Positions 35,605-44,037 of a stretch of 64,000 nucleotides of DNA are shown piece by piece. Position numbers and translations under genes: made by a program. This DNA is from DATATB01 sp036268995 (lineage in GTDB: Bacteria > Planctomycetota > Planctomycetia > Pirellulales > PNKZ01), in the NCBI GenBank assembly GCA_036268995.1, contig DATATB010000040.1:33191-97190 (forward strand). The letters are read 5' to 3'. Positions within the stretch are counted from its first letter, which is position 1, and the number at the start of each line of letters is the position of its first letter. The notes beneath the pieces were generated by a model. The model was not told the DNA's origin. It made no database searches and saw nothing but the letters and a program-made list of their open reading frames with translations.

Positions 35605-36486
35605 ATGCCCAGATCAAAGCTCCTATCGATCGTTGTGCTCGCCACGTTGCTGGCATGCATCGCGGGCTGCGGGATCTACGGAACAGCCATCACCGCAGGC
35701 AGCCCGGTCAGTTCATTCACCAGCGGGTTCGTGATGTTGCCCGCATATAAATACATGAAGGAGGACACGAAGGGCATCATTGACGGCGTGGCAACCTCGG
35801 CGAGTTTGCCGAGCGAGTCGGAAAAGAAACTTGCCGTTCACTACACCGTCCGGGCAGCCGACGGCTTGACGCTCGAACCGCTTACGCGCAAGCGATCGGT
35901 GAAGTTCTCCGGCGAGCAGATCGTACGGCTCGACGGCTCGATCGACTTGGGCAAGTATGGAAGGCTGTTAGTGGCCGGTCAGACGCTCGAACAGGTCGAA
36001 GTCGACGTCGCCGCGGCGGTCGAGGCCGTGGAACTGAAGCGCGTTCGCATTAGCGTGCGGTTGTCGAAGCCGGCCGACCACGTCTATTACGTGCTCGGCG
36101 AGGTCAACGCGCCGGGCGCCTATTTATTGTCCGGGCACGAAACGGTCATGGATGCGATCGCCGCCGCCAAAGGCCTCACGGAGCACGCATCGCCCTGCCG
36201 GATGATGCTCACGCGGCTGGCGCCGTCGCAAAGCGGTCAGACCGAGATTCCGATCTGCTACCGGCAGATCGTGCAATCGGGCGGCGCTGTGGGCAACGTG
36301 CAGCTCATGCCCGGCGACCGCATTTCTGTTCCCTCGCTATCGATCGTGGAGCAGGTGCTCCCTGCTTATCGAAACCGCTGCCCGCACTGCCGGGAAGCGC
36401 AACTGCCGGAGCCGGCAGCCTTGGACCCGGCCGCGTCCACGCCGATCGACACCCTGCCCGAGCCGCAGCTCGTGCCCGGCAGTTAG
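35605..36486 (+). CDS. Polysaccharide-export (Wza/SLBB)-like lipoprotein, copy 1
   Basis: This 293-residue protein has a lipoprotein signal (LLACIAGC) and then AVHYTVRAADGLTLEPL, the start of a poly-export domain (IDLGKYGRLLVAGQTLEQVE). An SLBB-type domain follows (VYYVLGEVNAPGAYLLSGHETVMDAI, given here as YVLGEVNAPGAY). Such proteins form or line outer-membrane polysaccharide channels. The C-terminal tail is Pro-rich with RNRCPHCRE. It lacks the C-terminal membrane helix of Wza and has no tyrosine kinase next to it, so a capsule role is unproven. ATG 35605 fits the signal peptide; the Shine-Dalgarno is weak. Confidence 0.8.
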   Translation: MPRSKLLSIVVLATLLACIAGCGIYGTAITAGSPVSSFTSGFVMLPAYKYMKEDTKGIIDGVATSASLPSESEKKLAVHYTVRAADGLTLEPLTRKRSVKFSGEQIVRLDGSIDLGKYGRLLVAGQTLEQVEVDVAAAVEAVELKRVRISVRLSKPADHVYYVLGEVNAPGAYLLSGHETVMDAIAAAKGLTEHASPCRMMLTRLAPSQSGQTEIPICYRQIVQSGGAVGNVQLMPGDRISVPSLSIVEQVLPAYRNRCPHCREAQLPEPAALDPAASTPIDTLPEPQLVPGS

Positions 36487-36487
36487 C

Positions 36488-36510
36488 CCACGGCCAAAAA
36501 AAAGCCGTGG
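36488..36510 (+). terminator. Weak hairpin after lipoprotein copy 1
   Basis: CCACGGC and GCCGTGG form a 7-bp stem around a loop of C plus eight A. No T-run follows, so termination is doubtful. Confidence 0.3.
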
Positions 36511-36713
36511 CAAGCACTGCCATCGAGTTGCCGCTGGCTCTCGCGAAAAACTCAACGCGACCGCTACAGTTTCACATTGCTGGTGGACGATTCCCGCTCC
36601 CCGGCTCGCTTGGCTCGTGAGCCGTGCCCCGCTGCAACCGATAAAGGTCATAGAGACGGAACGACCGTTGCAATCGGCACGACTTGCAAGAGCTTCCAGC
36701 CCCCTCGACCGCC

Positions 36714-37640
36714 ATGCCCAAGCCAACCGTGCTTTCGCTGCTCGTGGGAGTAGCACTGTTCGTGTGCATCGTCGGCTGCGGATCCATCGGCACGGCCGTG
36801 ACTGCGGGCACGACGGCCAGTTCGTTTACCAGCGGCTTCACGCTCTTTCCGGCAAACAACTATCTGATGAAGGACACGAAAAACGTGACGCGCGGCATCT
36901 CGCGGTCGGCCAGCGTGCCGCGCGAGTTGCAAAAGACCGTCATCTCTCCTTACATTGTCCAGCCGGACGATGGTTTGATGCTGGAACCGATCACCACCAA
37001 GCCCGCCATCAAGCTCTCGGGCGAACAAACCGTCATGCCCGATGGCACGATCGACTTGGGCAAGTATGGGCGGCTGGTCGTTGCGGGCCAGACGCTGGAA
37101 CAAATCGAAGCGGAAGTTGATGCGGCGGTGGGAGCGGTGGAGCACCACCCGGCTCGAGTCAATGTGCGGTTGTCCAAGCCGGCCAGCACCGTGTATTACG
37201 TGCTGGGCGAAGTCAACGCGCCGGGCGCGTATCCGTTGACCGGACGCGAGACCGTCTTGGATGCGATCGCGGCCGCCAAGGGCCTCACCGCGCGGGCCTC
37301 GCCGTGTCGCATGCTGCTCACTCGGCCCACGCAGCCGCAAAGCTGCCGCGTGGTGATCCCAATTTGCTATCGGCAAATCGTGCAATTGGGCGATACGTCG
37401 ACGAATTATCAGCTCATGCCCGGCGATCGGGTGTTCGTGGCCTCGCAGTCACTTGCGGAACAGTTGCTCCCCTGTGCTCGGCGTGGCTGCAAACAATGCC
37501 GCGGCGTGCAATGCCCTTGCCCCGAGCCAACCAGCTTCGAAACGCCGCCCCTGCCGCCCAGCTACCTCCGGCCCGAGCAGCCGATTGTGCCCGACAGCCA
37601 ACCCGCCGCGGAAGAAGTGCCCGCCGGGCCGGCGGATTAG
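36714..37640 (+). CDS. Polysaccharide-export (Wza/SLBB)-like lipoprotein, copy 2
   Basis: This 308-residue protein is a tandem paralogue of the preceding one. It has a lipobox (FVCIVGC), SSFTSGFTLFPANNYLMKD, a poly-export domain (GTIDLGKYGRLVVAGQTLEQ) and an SLBB-like part (YVLGEVNAPGAYPL). The C-terminal tail is Cys-rich (CARRGCKQCRGVQCPCPE), with seven Cys in a short span, unusual for an exported protein. The two copies also share ACCGATAAAG upstream, so promoter and gene were duplicated together. They may build a mixed assembly or serve two exporters. Confidence 0.8.
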   Translation: MPKPTVLSLLVGVALFVCIVGCGSIGTAVTAGTTASSFTSGFTLFPANNYLMKDTKNVTRGISRSASVPRELQKTVISPYIVQPDDGLMLEPITTKPAIKLSGEQTVMPDGTIDLGKYGRLVVAGQTLEQIEAEVDAAVGAVEHHPARVNVRLSKPASTVYYVLGEVNAPGAYPLTGRETVLDAIAAAKGLTARASPCRMLLTRPTQPQSCRVVIPICYRQIVQLGDTSTNYQLMPGDRVFVASQSLAEQLLPCARRGCKQCRGVQCPCPEPTSFETPPLPPSYLRPEQPIVPDSQPAAEEVPAGPAD

Positions 37641-37684
37641 AAAATTGCGGGAGCAACATCGCCGAGTGACCGCCGATCCATTGG

Positions 37685-37888
37685 CTACCGGTTGGCGTCA
37701 GCGGCCAGTAGCTGCCGGATTGCGGGGAGGAGGTGCTCCGGGACCGCGATCACGACCTGGCCGCGGCCGGCCTCGACGGCCGCCTCGTCCTCCGCAACCT
37801 GCTCCTCCTCGGAGAGCGCCTCAGACTGTTCGAGCACTCGCTTGACGCGGTCCGCGTCCCAACCCGGTGGAAACTTTTGTTCGGTCAT
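37685..37888 (-). CDS. Putative antitoxin partner of DUF4258 toxin
   Basis: This 67-residue acidic protein (MTEQKFPPGWDADRVKRVL...) has the PPGWD-x-x-R-V start that I associate with small antitoxins encoded beside DUF4258 proteins. AGGAGG precedes the ATG, while the toxin gene upstream has no clear Shine-Dalgarno; stronger translation of the antitoxin is typical. The two genes overlap by 4 bp (ATGA). Expected role: bind and neutralise the toxin and probably repress the operon. Confidence 0.65.
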   Translation of the reverse strand: MTEQKFPPGWDADRVKRVLEQSEALSEEEQVAEDEAAVEAGRGQVVIAVPEHLLPAIRQLLAADANR

Positions 37889-38169
37889 CTGCCTTTCCTC
37901 CTGCGCCTCCGCCGCAACGCCTGAAGCGGCTTACCCCGCAGTTCGTATGCGCTGATTACGAAGATGCTCTGCGGCGTGTCGTCGGGCACGTAAATTACGC
38001 GAGGATACCTACCGGCCGCCGATTGGCCCAGCGCGTTCCTGCTGCCCTCAAATCCCTGCCGATCCTCTTGAGCGTGTCGAACGGCATGCTCAACCTCAGC
38101 CTCCGTCACCCCGTGCCCATAGATGTGCGGTAGGCCCGTCTCTGGATCAACGTAGTAACGGAACTCCAT
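37885..38169 (-). CDS. DUF4258-family putative toxin
   Basis: This 94-residue basic protein (EFRYYVDPETGLPHIYGHGV, VTEAEVEHAV, later RYPRVIYVPDDTPQSIFVIS) fits the DUF4258 family, related to RelE/HigB-like small toxins. The C-terminus is strongly basic (RRRRRRKGR), useful for RNA contact. It comes first in the operon and overlaps the antitoxin start. mRNA cleavage is the family expectation and has not been shown for this protein. Confidence 0.65.
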   Translation of the reverse strand: MEFRYYVDPETGLPHIYGHGVTEAEVEHAVRHAQEDRQGFEGSRNALGQSAAGRYPRVIYVPDDTPQSIFVISAYELRGKPLQALRRRRRRKGR

Positions 38170-38329
38170 CCGGGGTGGCCTTCAACGGAGCCATAAGCAA
38201 TTTTGCCACCGTTTTATTCTACCGCCGCGCACCATCCACCACCAATCAACAGTCCGAGATTAGGGCGGTTTGCTCGAAACGCGCCGCAACTCTCGACCGG
38301 CCCGGCTCGGCTCGCCGGGCCTACAGGGC

Positions 38330-39388
38330 CTACGGCCGGAAGTCGTCGTTGGCTTTGAGGCTGGCGGCGAAGCCGGCGAGCAGGTCGGCCGTGTGGTCGA
38401 TGTCGTCTAGCGAAATCATTTCGACCGGGCTGTGCATGTAGCGGTTGGGAACGCTCACCAGCGCGGTGGCCACGCCGCCGCGGCTGACTTGCATGGTGTT
38501 GGCATCGGTCGGCGTGGCCCGGCCGCTGGCGGCAAGCTGGTAGGCGATGCTCTGTTTCTCGGCCACTTGGATCAGCCGCTCGACCACAACCGGATTCATG
38601 TTCGGCCCGCGATAAATCACCGGTCCGCCGGCGAGCTTGACTTCGCCTTCCTGCTTTTTGTCAATCGTGGGGCAGTCGGTGGCGTGGGTCACGTCCACGG
38701 CAATGCCGACCTGGGCCTGGACGCTGTACGAACTGGTGGCCGCACCGCGCAGGCCGATTTCTTCCTGGACGGTGGAGACCACCACCAGCGCGCAATCGAG
38801 CGGCCCGGCGCTGGCCCGGCGAAAGGCCTCGAGTACCACCCACAGTCCGCTCTTGTCGTCCATCGCAGGCGAACAGGCCGTGTTGTTTTTCAACTCTTGG
38901 TAAGTGAGTTCCAGTGTGATCGGGTCTCCGATCCGGACCACGGCCAGGGCATCGGCACGGTCTTTGGCCCCGATGTCGATCCACAAGTCCTTGAGCTTGG
39001 TCACTTGCTTGCGTTCTTCTTCAGTGAGCAAGTGGATCGGCTTGCGGGCAATGATGCCGGGCACCGGCCCGCTGGCGGTCCAAAGCGTCATTCGCTGGCC
39101 GATGAGCACCTGCGGATCCCAGCCGCCGATCGTCTGGGCGTAAATAAAGCCTTCAGCATCCACGTGCTGGACCAGCATGCCGATCTGGTCGCAGTGGCCG
39201 GCGAGCATCAGCCGCAACTTGCCGCCCGGATTCTTCACCGCGATGACGTTGCCGTGCAGATCGGTGCGGATTTCGTCGGCAAATTCTGCGAGATACGCCC
39301 GCACGTGCTCCTGCACCGGCCGCTCGAAACCCGAGGGGCTGGGAGTGGAAAGAATCCGCCGCAGTAGCTGAGTGCCTTTGTCGTCCAT
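38330..39388 (-). CDS. M42-family metallo-aminopeptidase / deblocking peptidase
   Basis: This 352-residue enzyme belongs to the M42 family (FrvX, TET aminopeptidases). Two metal ions are held by residues in LAGHCDQIG (His), ACSPAMDDKSG (bridging Asp), VQEEIGLRG (Glu pair) and AVDVTHATDCP (Asp); the last His is in RYMHSPVEM. All are present. A dimerisation insert follows the first His as usual. The start has AGGAAAATC upstream. Cytoplasmic; it trims peptides after proteasome or Lon action. It is divergent from hom. Confidence 0.9.
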   Translation of the reverse strand: MDDKGTQLLRRILSTPSPSGFERPVQEHVRAYLAEFADEIRTDLHGNVIAVKNPGGKLRLMLAGHCDQIGMLVQHVDAEGFIYAQTIGGWDPQVLIGQRMTLWTASGPVPGIIARKPIHLLTEEERKQVTKLKDLWIDIGAKDRADALAVVRIGDPITLELTYQELKNNTACSPAMDDKSGLWVVLEAFRRASAGPLDCALVVVSTVQEEIGLRGAATSSYSVQAQVGIAVDVTHATDCPTIDKKQEGEVKLAGGPVIYRGPNMNPVVVERLIQVAEKQSIAYQLAASGRATPTDANTMQVSRGGVATALVSVPNRYMHSPVEMISLDDIDHTADLLAGFAASLKANDDFRP

Positions 39389-39535
39389 GGCCGTGATTTT
39401 CCTGCATCGGGGATCGGTCGTCGGTTCGTTTGCTCAATCCGATAGCGTAGGAACCCGCCGAGCGGCCGGCAAGCGCCTGCCCCCCGGGGTTCATTTGCAG
39501 CCGAAACGGTGATACGATGGGCTGCGATTGTTTTC

Positions 39536-39554
39536 CCGCGACCAGCGGTCGCGG
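39536..39554. repeat. Family B palindrome upstream of hom
   Basis: Perfect CCGCGACC-AGC-GGTCGCGG followed by CTTTATG. It lies 50 bp before the hom start, inside its likely leader, and could fold as an 8-bp hairpin there. Confidence 0.7.
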
Positions 39555-39604
39555 CTTTATGGTGCGTTTCAACATTCGTGAGTACGGACTGGCACGAATC
39601 GTCC

Positions 39605-40909
39605 ATGATCATGGAAAAAACCAAGGTCGCCATCGTCGGGTTGGGCACGGTCGGCTCGGGCGTGGCCAAATTGCTGCTGGACTATGGCGATCGCACCGGG
39701 CGGCATGCCGGCCGCACGCTGTGGCTGGAAGAAGTCGTCGTGCGCGACGTCAAGAAGGAGCGCGGCTGCGAACTGCCCGCCGGCATCCTTTCCAACGACC
39801 TGACGCGGATTACCCGCAATCCCGAGATCAAGGCCGTGGCTCACCTGGTGGGCGGTCTGGAGCCGGCGCGGAGCATCATGCTCAAGCTGCTCGAGAGCGG
39901 CAAGGACGTGATCACGGCCAACAAGGCCTTGCTGGCCGAGCACGGTCCCGAGCTATTCGATCGGGCTCGCGAGCTTGGCCGCTCGATCGCCTTCGAGGCT
40001 TCGGTGGCCGGCGGCATCCCGATCATCACCAATATCAGCCAGTGTCTTTCGGCCAACCAGATCGAATCGCTCACGGCCATTCTCAATGGCACCAGCAACT
40101 TCATCCTCACCGAGATGGAAGAGCAGGGAATGCCCTATAGCGGGGCCTTGAAAGAGGCCCAGCGGCTGGGCTATGCCGAAATGGATCCCACGATGGACGT
40201 CGACGGCAGCGACGCGGCCCAGAAGCTGGCGATCCTGGCCCATCTGGCCTTCGGCGCGCGCGTGCATTGGAACGAGATCCCACGGCGCGGCATCGACACG
40301 CTGGACGTGGCCGATATCAAGTACGCTCGCGAGCTGGGTTACCGCATCAAGCTGCTGGCGATTGCCCAACTGCTGGGCGCGAGCCTGGAGTTGCACGTTT
40401 CGCCGACTCTGGTCAAAAGCGGCACGCCGCTGGCCGAAGTCCGGGGCGCGTACAACGCGATCACGGTCCGCGGTGACGCGGTGGGTCGCCTGTTCTTTCA
40501 CGGCCTGGGAGCCGGCCAAATGCCGACGGCCTCGGCCGTCGTGGCCGATATGATCGACACGGTCGTCGGACGCACGGGCATCACCTTTCGCACGCTCGAA
40601 CTGTGGAGCCAGCGCGAAAGCCCCGTCTCGTCGCGCGACCCAGCCAACGTCGAGGGGCGATTTTACCTGCGGTTCCATGTGGACGATCGTCCCGGCGTGA
40701 TGAGCGAGATCACTGGCGTGCTGGGCGACAACGGGATTTCGATCGCCTCGGTCATCCAGCACGAGCCGGACAAACGCGATGAGGGGATCGTGCCGCTGGT
40801 GATCATTACGCACGCGACGACCGAAGGCGCGACCGGGTCGGCCGTCGAACAGATCGATCGGCTCCCCTGTGTGCGGCCCGGCAGCGTGCGGATGCGCATT
40901 CGAGATTGA
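39605..40909 (+). CDS. hom: Homoserine dehydrogenase
   Basis: This 434-residue enzyme reduces aspartate semialdehyde to homoserine. It shows an NAD(P)-binding motif (VAIVGLGTVGSGVAKLL), the catalytic region NLTAILNGTSNFILTEM-like (seen as TAILNGTSNFILTEME) and GYAEMDPTMDVDGSDAAQKL. The C-terminal ACT domain (LRFHVDDRPGVMSEITGVLG) suggests feedback control, as in the Bacillus-type enzyme. ATG 39605 or 39611 are equally likely; neither has a clear Shine-Dalgarno. First gene of a three-gene threonine/lysine operon. Confidence 0.95.
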   Translation: MIMEKTKVAIVGLGTVGSGVAKLLLDYGDRTGRHAGRTLWLEEVVVRDVKKERGCELPAGILSNDLTRITRNPEIKAVAHLVGGLEPARSIMLKLLESGKDVITANKALLAEHGPELFDRARELGRSIAFEASVAGGIPIITNISQCLSANQIESLTAILNGTSNFILTEMEEQGMPYSGALKEAQRLGYAEMDPTMDVDGSDAAQKLAILAHLAFGARVHWNEIPRRGIDTLDVADIKYARELGYRIKLLAIAQLLGASLELHVSPTLVKSGTPLAEVRGAYNAITVRGDAVGRLFFHGLGAGQMPTASAVVADMIDTVVGRTGITFRTLELWSQRESPVSSRDPANVEGRFYLRFHVDDRPGVMSEITGVLGDNGISIASVIQHEPDKRDEGIVPLVIITHATTEGATGSAVEQIDRLPCVRPGSVRMRIRD

Positions 40910-40919
40910 ACGAGACACC

Positions 40920-42122
40920 ATGAAATACGCCATCATCATTCCCGACGGATGTGCCGACGAACCGCAAGAGTCGCTGGGCGGCCGCACGCCGCTGGAGGCG
41001 GCCCGCGTGCCCAACATGGATGCGATCGCCGCGGCCGGAGTGGTCGGCCGGGCATCGAACGTGCCGGCCTCGCTGCCGCCCGGCTCCGACGTCGCCAATC
41101 TCAGCCTGCTGGGCTACGATCCCATGCAGTATTTCACGGGCCGGGCTCCGCTCGAGGCCGCGGCGCAAGGCATCGCGCTGGGCCCCGAGGATTGGGCCAT
41201 CCGCTGCAACCTGGTGACGGTCGAAAACCAGCAGATGCGCGATTTCACGGCCGGGCATATCTCGACCGACGAGGCCAAACGTCTGCTGGCCACGGCCCAG
41301 GAACACTTGGGCAGCGAGCGGCTGGAGTTTGTCCCCGGCGTGAGCTATCGCAATCTGCTCCTGTATCGCGGCGCCGGCCAGAAGGCTCCCTTTTCGCGAG
41401 ATACGCGAGCCACGCCGCCGCATGACTTGACGGACAAATCGGTGCTCGACGATTATCCGCGCGGGCCCGGCAGCGATCTATTCAATCATCTGATGAGCGA
41501 GAGCGTCGCGCTGTTTGCCGATCATCCCGTGAACGCCGCCCGGCAGAAGTCCGGCAAGCTGCCGGCCACGAACATCTGGCTTTGGGGCCAAGGACGTACG
41601 CCCGCCTTGCGGCCGTTTGCCGAAGTTTACGGCAAGCGCGGGGCGATGATCACGGCCGTCGACCTGCTGCGAGGACTGGCCGTGCTGCTGGGCTGGCAGC
41701 GGATTGAAGTGCCGGGGGCCACCGGCTATACCGACACCGACTATGCCGCCAAAGGCCGCTACGCCATCGACGCGCTGCCCAACACCGACATTATTTGCGT
41801 CCACGTCGAAGCCACCGACGAAGCCAGCCACGAGGGCGACTGCCAGGCCAAGGTTGCCGCCTTGGAAGCCATCGACGAAAAGATCGTCGGGCCGCTGCAC
41901 GCCGCGCTTCGCGAGCAGGGCGAATATCGCATCTTGGTTTCGCCCGACCATCCCACGCCGCTGCGCACCAAGACGCACAGCCACGGCGACGTGCCCTTTG
42001 CGATCGCCGGCACGGGCATCCAACCCGATGGGAATCAGACATACGACGATCGCACCGCGGCCGCCAGCAATCTGGCACTTGACCAGGGCTGGAAGTTGAT
42101 GCGATTTTTTCTAGGATCGTAA
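40920..42122 (+). CDS. apgM-like protein, proposed homoserine kinase
   Basis: This 400-residue protein is of the archaeal cofactor-independent phosphoglycerate mutase type (alkaline-phosphatase superfamily). The metal/phosphate N-terminus is IIPDGCADEP, then NVPASLPPGSDVANLSLLGYDP, VHVEATDEASHEGD and VSPDHPTPLRTKTHSHGDVPF. A subgroup found next to threonine genes is annotated as a proposed homoserine kinase. Lying 10 bp after hom and 11 bp before lysC, this copy fits that role: homoserine to O-phosphohomoserine. No classical thrB is in the window. A glycolytic mutase role cannot be excluded. Confidence 0.85.
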   Translation: MKYAIIIPDGCADEPQESLGGRTPLEAARVPNMDAIAAAGVVGRASNVPASLPPGSDVANLSLLGYDPMQYFTGRAPLEAAAQGIALGPEDWAIRCNLVTVENQQMRDFTAGHISTDEAKRLLATAQEHLGSERLEFVPGVSYRNLLLYRGAGQKAPFSRDTRATPPHDLTDKSVLDDYPRGPGSDLFNHLMSESVALFADHPVNAARQKSGKLPATNIWLWGQGRTPALRPFAEVYGKRGAMITAVDLLRGLAVLLGWQRIEVPGATGYTDTDYAAKGRYAIDALPNTDIICVHVEATDEASHEGDCQAKVAALEAIDEKIVGPLHAALREQGEYRILVSPDHPTPLRTKTHSHGDVPFAIAGTGIQPDGNQTYDDRTAAASNLALDQGWKLMRFFLGS

Positions 42123-42133
42123 GAGTTGAATCC

Positions 42134-43924
42134 ATGCCATTGATTGTGCAGAAGTTCGGCGGCACGAGCGTTGCCGATTGTTCCAAGATTCTGGCGGCTG
42201 CCCGCAAGGCGATCCGAGCGCAGCAGGAAGGCAACCAGGTGGTGATGGTCGTGAGCGCCATGGGCCATAGCACCGACGTGCTGGTGGATCTGGCCAATCA
42301 GATTACGGACCAGCCGCCGGCCCGCGAGATGGACATGCTGCTGTCGACCGGCGAGCAGGTGAGCGTGGCATTGATGGCCATGGCCATCGAGTCGCTGGGC
42401 AGCCAGGCGGTGAGCATGACCGGCGCGCAGATCGGCATCAAGACCGACAGCACGCACACCAAGGCCCGCATCCATTCGATCTCGACCGACACGATTCGCC
42501 GGGCGCTGGCCGCGGGCAAGATTGTGATCGCCGCCGGTTTCCAGGGCATCGACGAGGACTACAACATCACGACCTTGGGCCGCGGCGGCAGCGATACCAC
42601 AGCCGTGGCCCTGGCCGCCGTGCTGGGGGCCGATGCCTGCGAGATTTATACCGACGTGGACGGCGTCTACACGACCGATCCGCGCATCCTGCCCGAGGCC
42701 CGAATGGTCAAGCAGGTGAGCTACGACGAGATGCTCGAGCTGGCCAGCGTAGGGGCCGGCGTGATGCACAGCCGCTCGATCGAATTCGCCAAAAAGTTCT
42801 CCGTGCCGATCCACGTGCGCAACAGCTTTGCCGATATTCGTGGATCGATGATTACGGCCCAGCCGGAGGCGCCGGGCCTGGCCGTGAGCGGGGCCACGCT
42901 GGTCAAAAGCGAAGCGCGAGTCACGATCCTGGGCGTGCCCGACAAGCCCGGCACCAGCCTGACGATTTTCTCCAAGATCGCCGCCAAGAACATTTCGGTC
43001 GACATGATCGTGCAAAACGTCGGCGCCGACAACAAGGCCGACATTTCTTTCACCGTGCTCAAAGACGATCTCAAGGCTACGTTGCGGGCCGTGAAGGAAG
43101 CGGCCGACGAACTAGGCGCGGAGGGCGTCTCGCACGACGACAACGTGTCGAAGGTCTCGGTCGTGGGGCTGGGCATGGCCACACAGACCGGCGTGGCCCA
43201 GAAAATGTTTCGCGCCTTGGCTGCCGCCGACGTGAACATCCAAATGATCACGACCAGCGAAATCAAGATTTCGGTACTCGTGGCCCGCGAGCAAGGACTG
43301 ACCGCCCTGCGCACGGTACACAGGGTGTTCGAGCTGGACAAGCCACCCGCGGGCGTCGCCCCACAGGCTGGCAAGCCGGCTCCGCCGCCGATGGCGCAGC
43401 ACAAGGCCGGCGACGCGGCCGCCGTGGTTGCCCGGCTGCAGGGCATGGAAGACCTGACCATCAGCGACATCAAGCTCGACGATAGCCAGTCGCGCGTCAC
43501 GATCAGCGACGTGCCTGACAGCCCCGGCGTCGCGGCGCAGGTCTTCGAGCGGATTGCCGTCGGCGGCATTTTCGTCGACATGATCGTGCAGAGCTTCGGC
43601 CGGCAAGGCCGCGCGAATTTGAGCTTTACGGTCCCGCGCTCCGACCTGCAAAAAGCGGTGGACGTGGCCCGCGAACTGGCCGGGCGGCTGCATTGCGGGC
43701 CGGTGAGCAGCTCGCCGCGTGTGGCCAAGCTGTCGGTCTCGGGCATCGGCATGCGGAGCCACACCGGGCTGTCGATCCGCATGTTCCGCTCGCTGGCCGA
43801 GAGCGGCATCAACATCGAGATGATCAACACCAGCGAAGTGCGCGTGAACGTCGCCATCGACGGCGACAAAGGCCCGCAAGGGCTGGCCTGCCTGCAACAG
43901 GCATTCAGCGACGCCACGCGGTAG
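42134..43924 (+). CDS. lysC: Aspartate kinase with four ACT domains
   Basis: This 596-residue enzyme phosphorylates aspartate, the entry step to Lys, Thr, Met and diaminopimelate. The kinase domain has VQKFGGTSVAD, TLGRGGSDTTAVALA and YTDVDGVYTTDPR. Behind it are two ACT pairs: residues about 265-410 (RVTILGVPDKPGTSLTIFS, KVSVVGLGMATQTGVAQKMF) and 445-596 (RVTISDVPDSPGVAAQVFE, KLSVSGIGMRSHTGLSIRMF). Most bacterial enzymes have one pair; the doubled form is known from cyanobacteria. Last gene of the operon, followed by a terminator. Confidence 0.95.
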   Translation: MPLIVQKFGGTSVADCSKILAAARKAIRAQQEGNQVVMVVSAMGHSTDVLVDLANQITDQPPAREMDMLLSTGEQVSVALMAMAIESLGSQAVSMTGAQIGIKTDSTHTKARIHSISTDTIRRALAAGKIVIAAGFQGIDEDYNITTLGRGGSDTTAVALAAVLGADACEIYTDVDGVYTTDPRILPEARMVKQVSYDEMLELASVGAGVMHSRSIEFAKKFSVPIHVRNSFADIRGSMITAQPEAPGLAVSGATLVKSEARVTILGVPDKPGTSLTIFSKIAAKNISVDMIVQNVGADNKADISFTVLKDDLKATLRAVKEAADELGAEGVSHDDNVSKVSVVGLGMATQTGVAQKMFRALAAADVNIQMITTSEIKISVLVAREQGLTALRTVHRVFELDKPPAGVAPQAGKPAPPPMAQHKAGDAAAVVARLQGMEDLTISDIKLDDSQSRVTISDVPDSPGVAAQVFERIAVGGIFVDMIVQSFGRQGRANLSFTVPRSDLQKAVDVARELAGRLHCGPVSSSPRVAKLSVSGIGMRSHTGLSIRMFRSLAESGINIEMINTSEVRVNVAIDGDKGPQGLACLQQAFSDATR

Positions 43925-43945
43925 CGGGCGTGGATAATCGAGCGC

Positions 43946-43965
43946 CGGAATTCTCACGAATTCCG
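43946..43965. repeat. Family A palindrome
   Basis: CGGAATTCTCACGAATTCCG, a perfect 8-bp inverted repeat with a TCAC spacer, between lysC and its terminator. Four further sites follow in the window (49579, 49650, 58342, 60273). Confidence 0.8.
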
Positions 43966-43976
43966 CTACCAATAAA

Positions 43977-44014
43977 GCGAGCGGCAAGCATTGGCTTGCC
44001 GCTCGCTGTTTTTT
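43977..44014 (+). terminator. Rho-independent terminator of the hom-lysC operon
   Basis: A perfect 13-bp stem (GCGAGCGGCAAGC / GCTTGCCGCTCGC) with a 4-nt ATTG loop is followed by TGTTTTTT. On the minus strand it would also serve the end of the converging gene, though no T-run is present there. Confidence 0.93.
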
Positions 44015-44037
44015 AACTGCCGAGGGATCGGCCGGCC

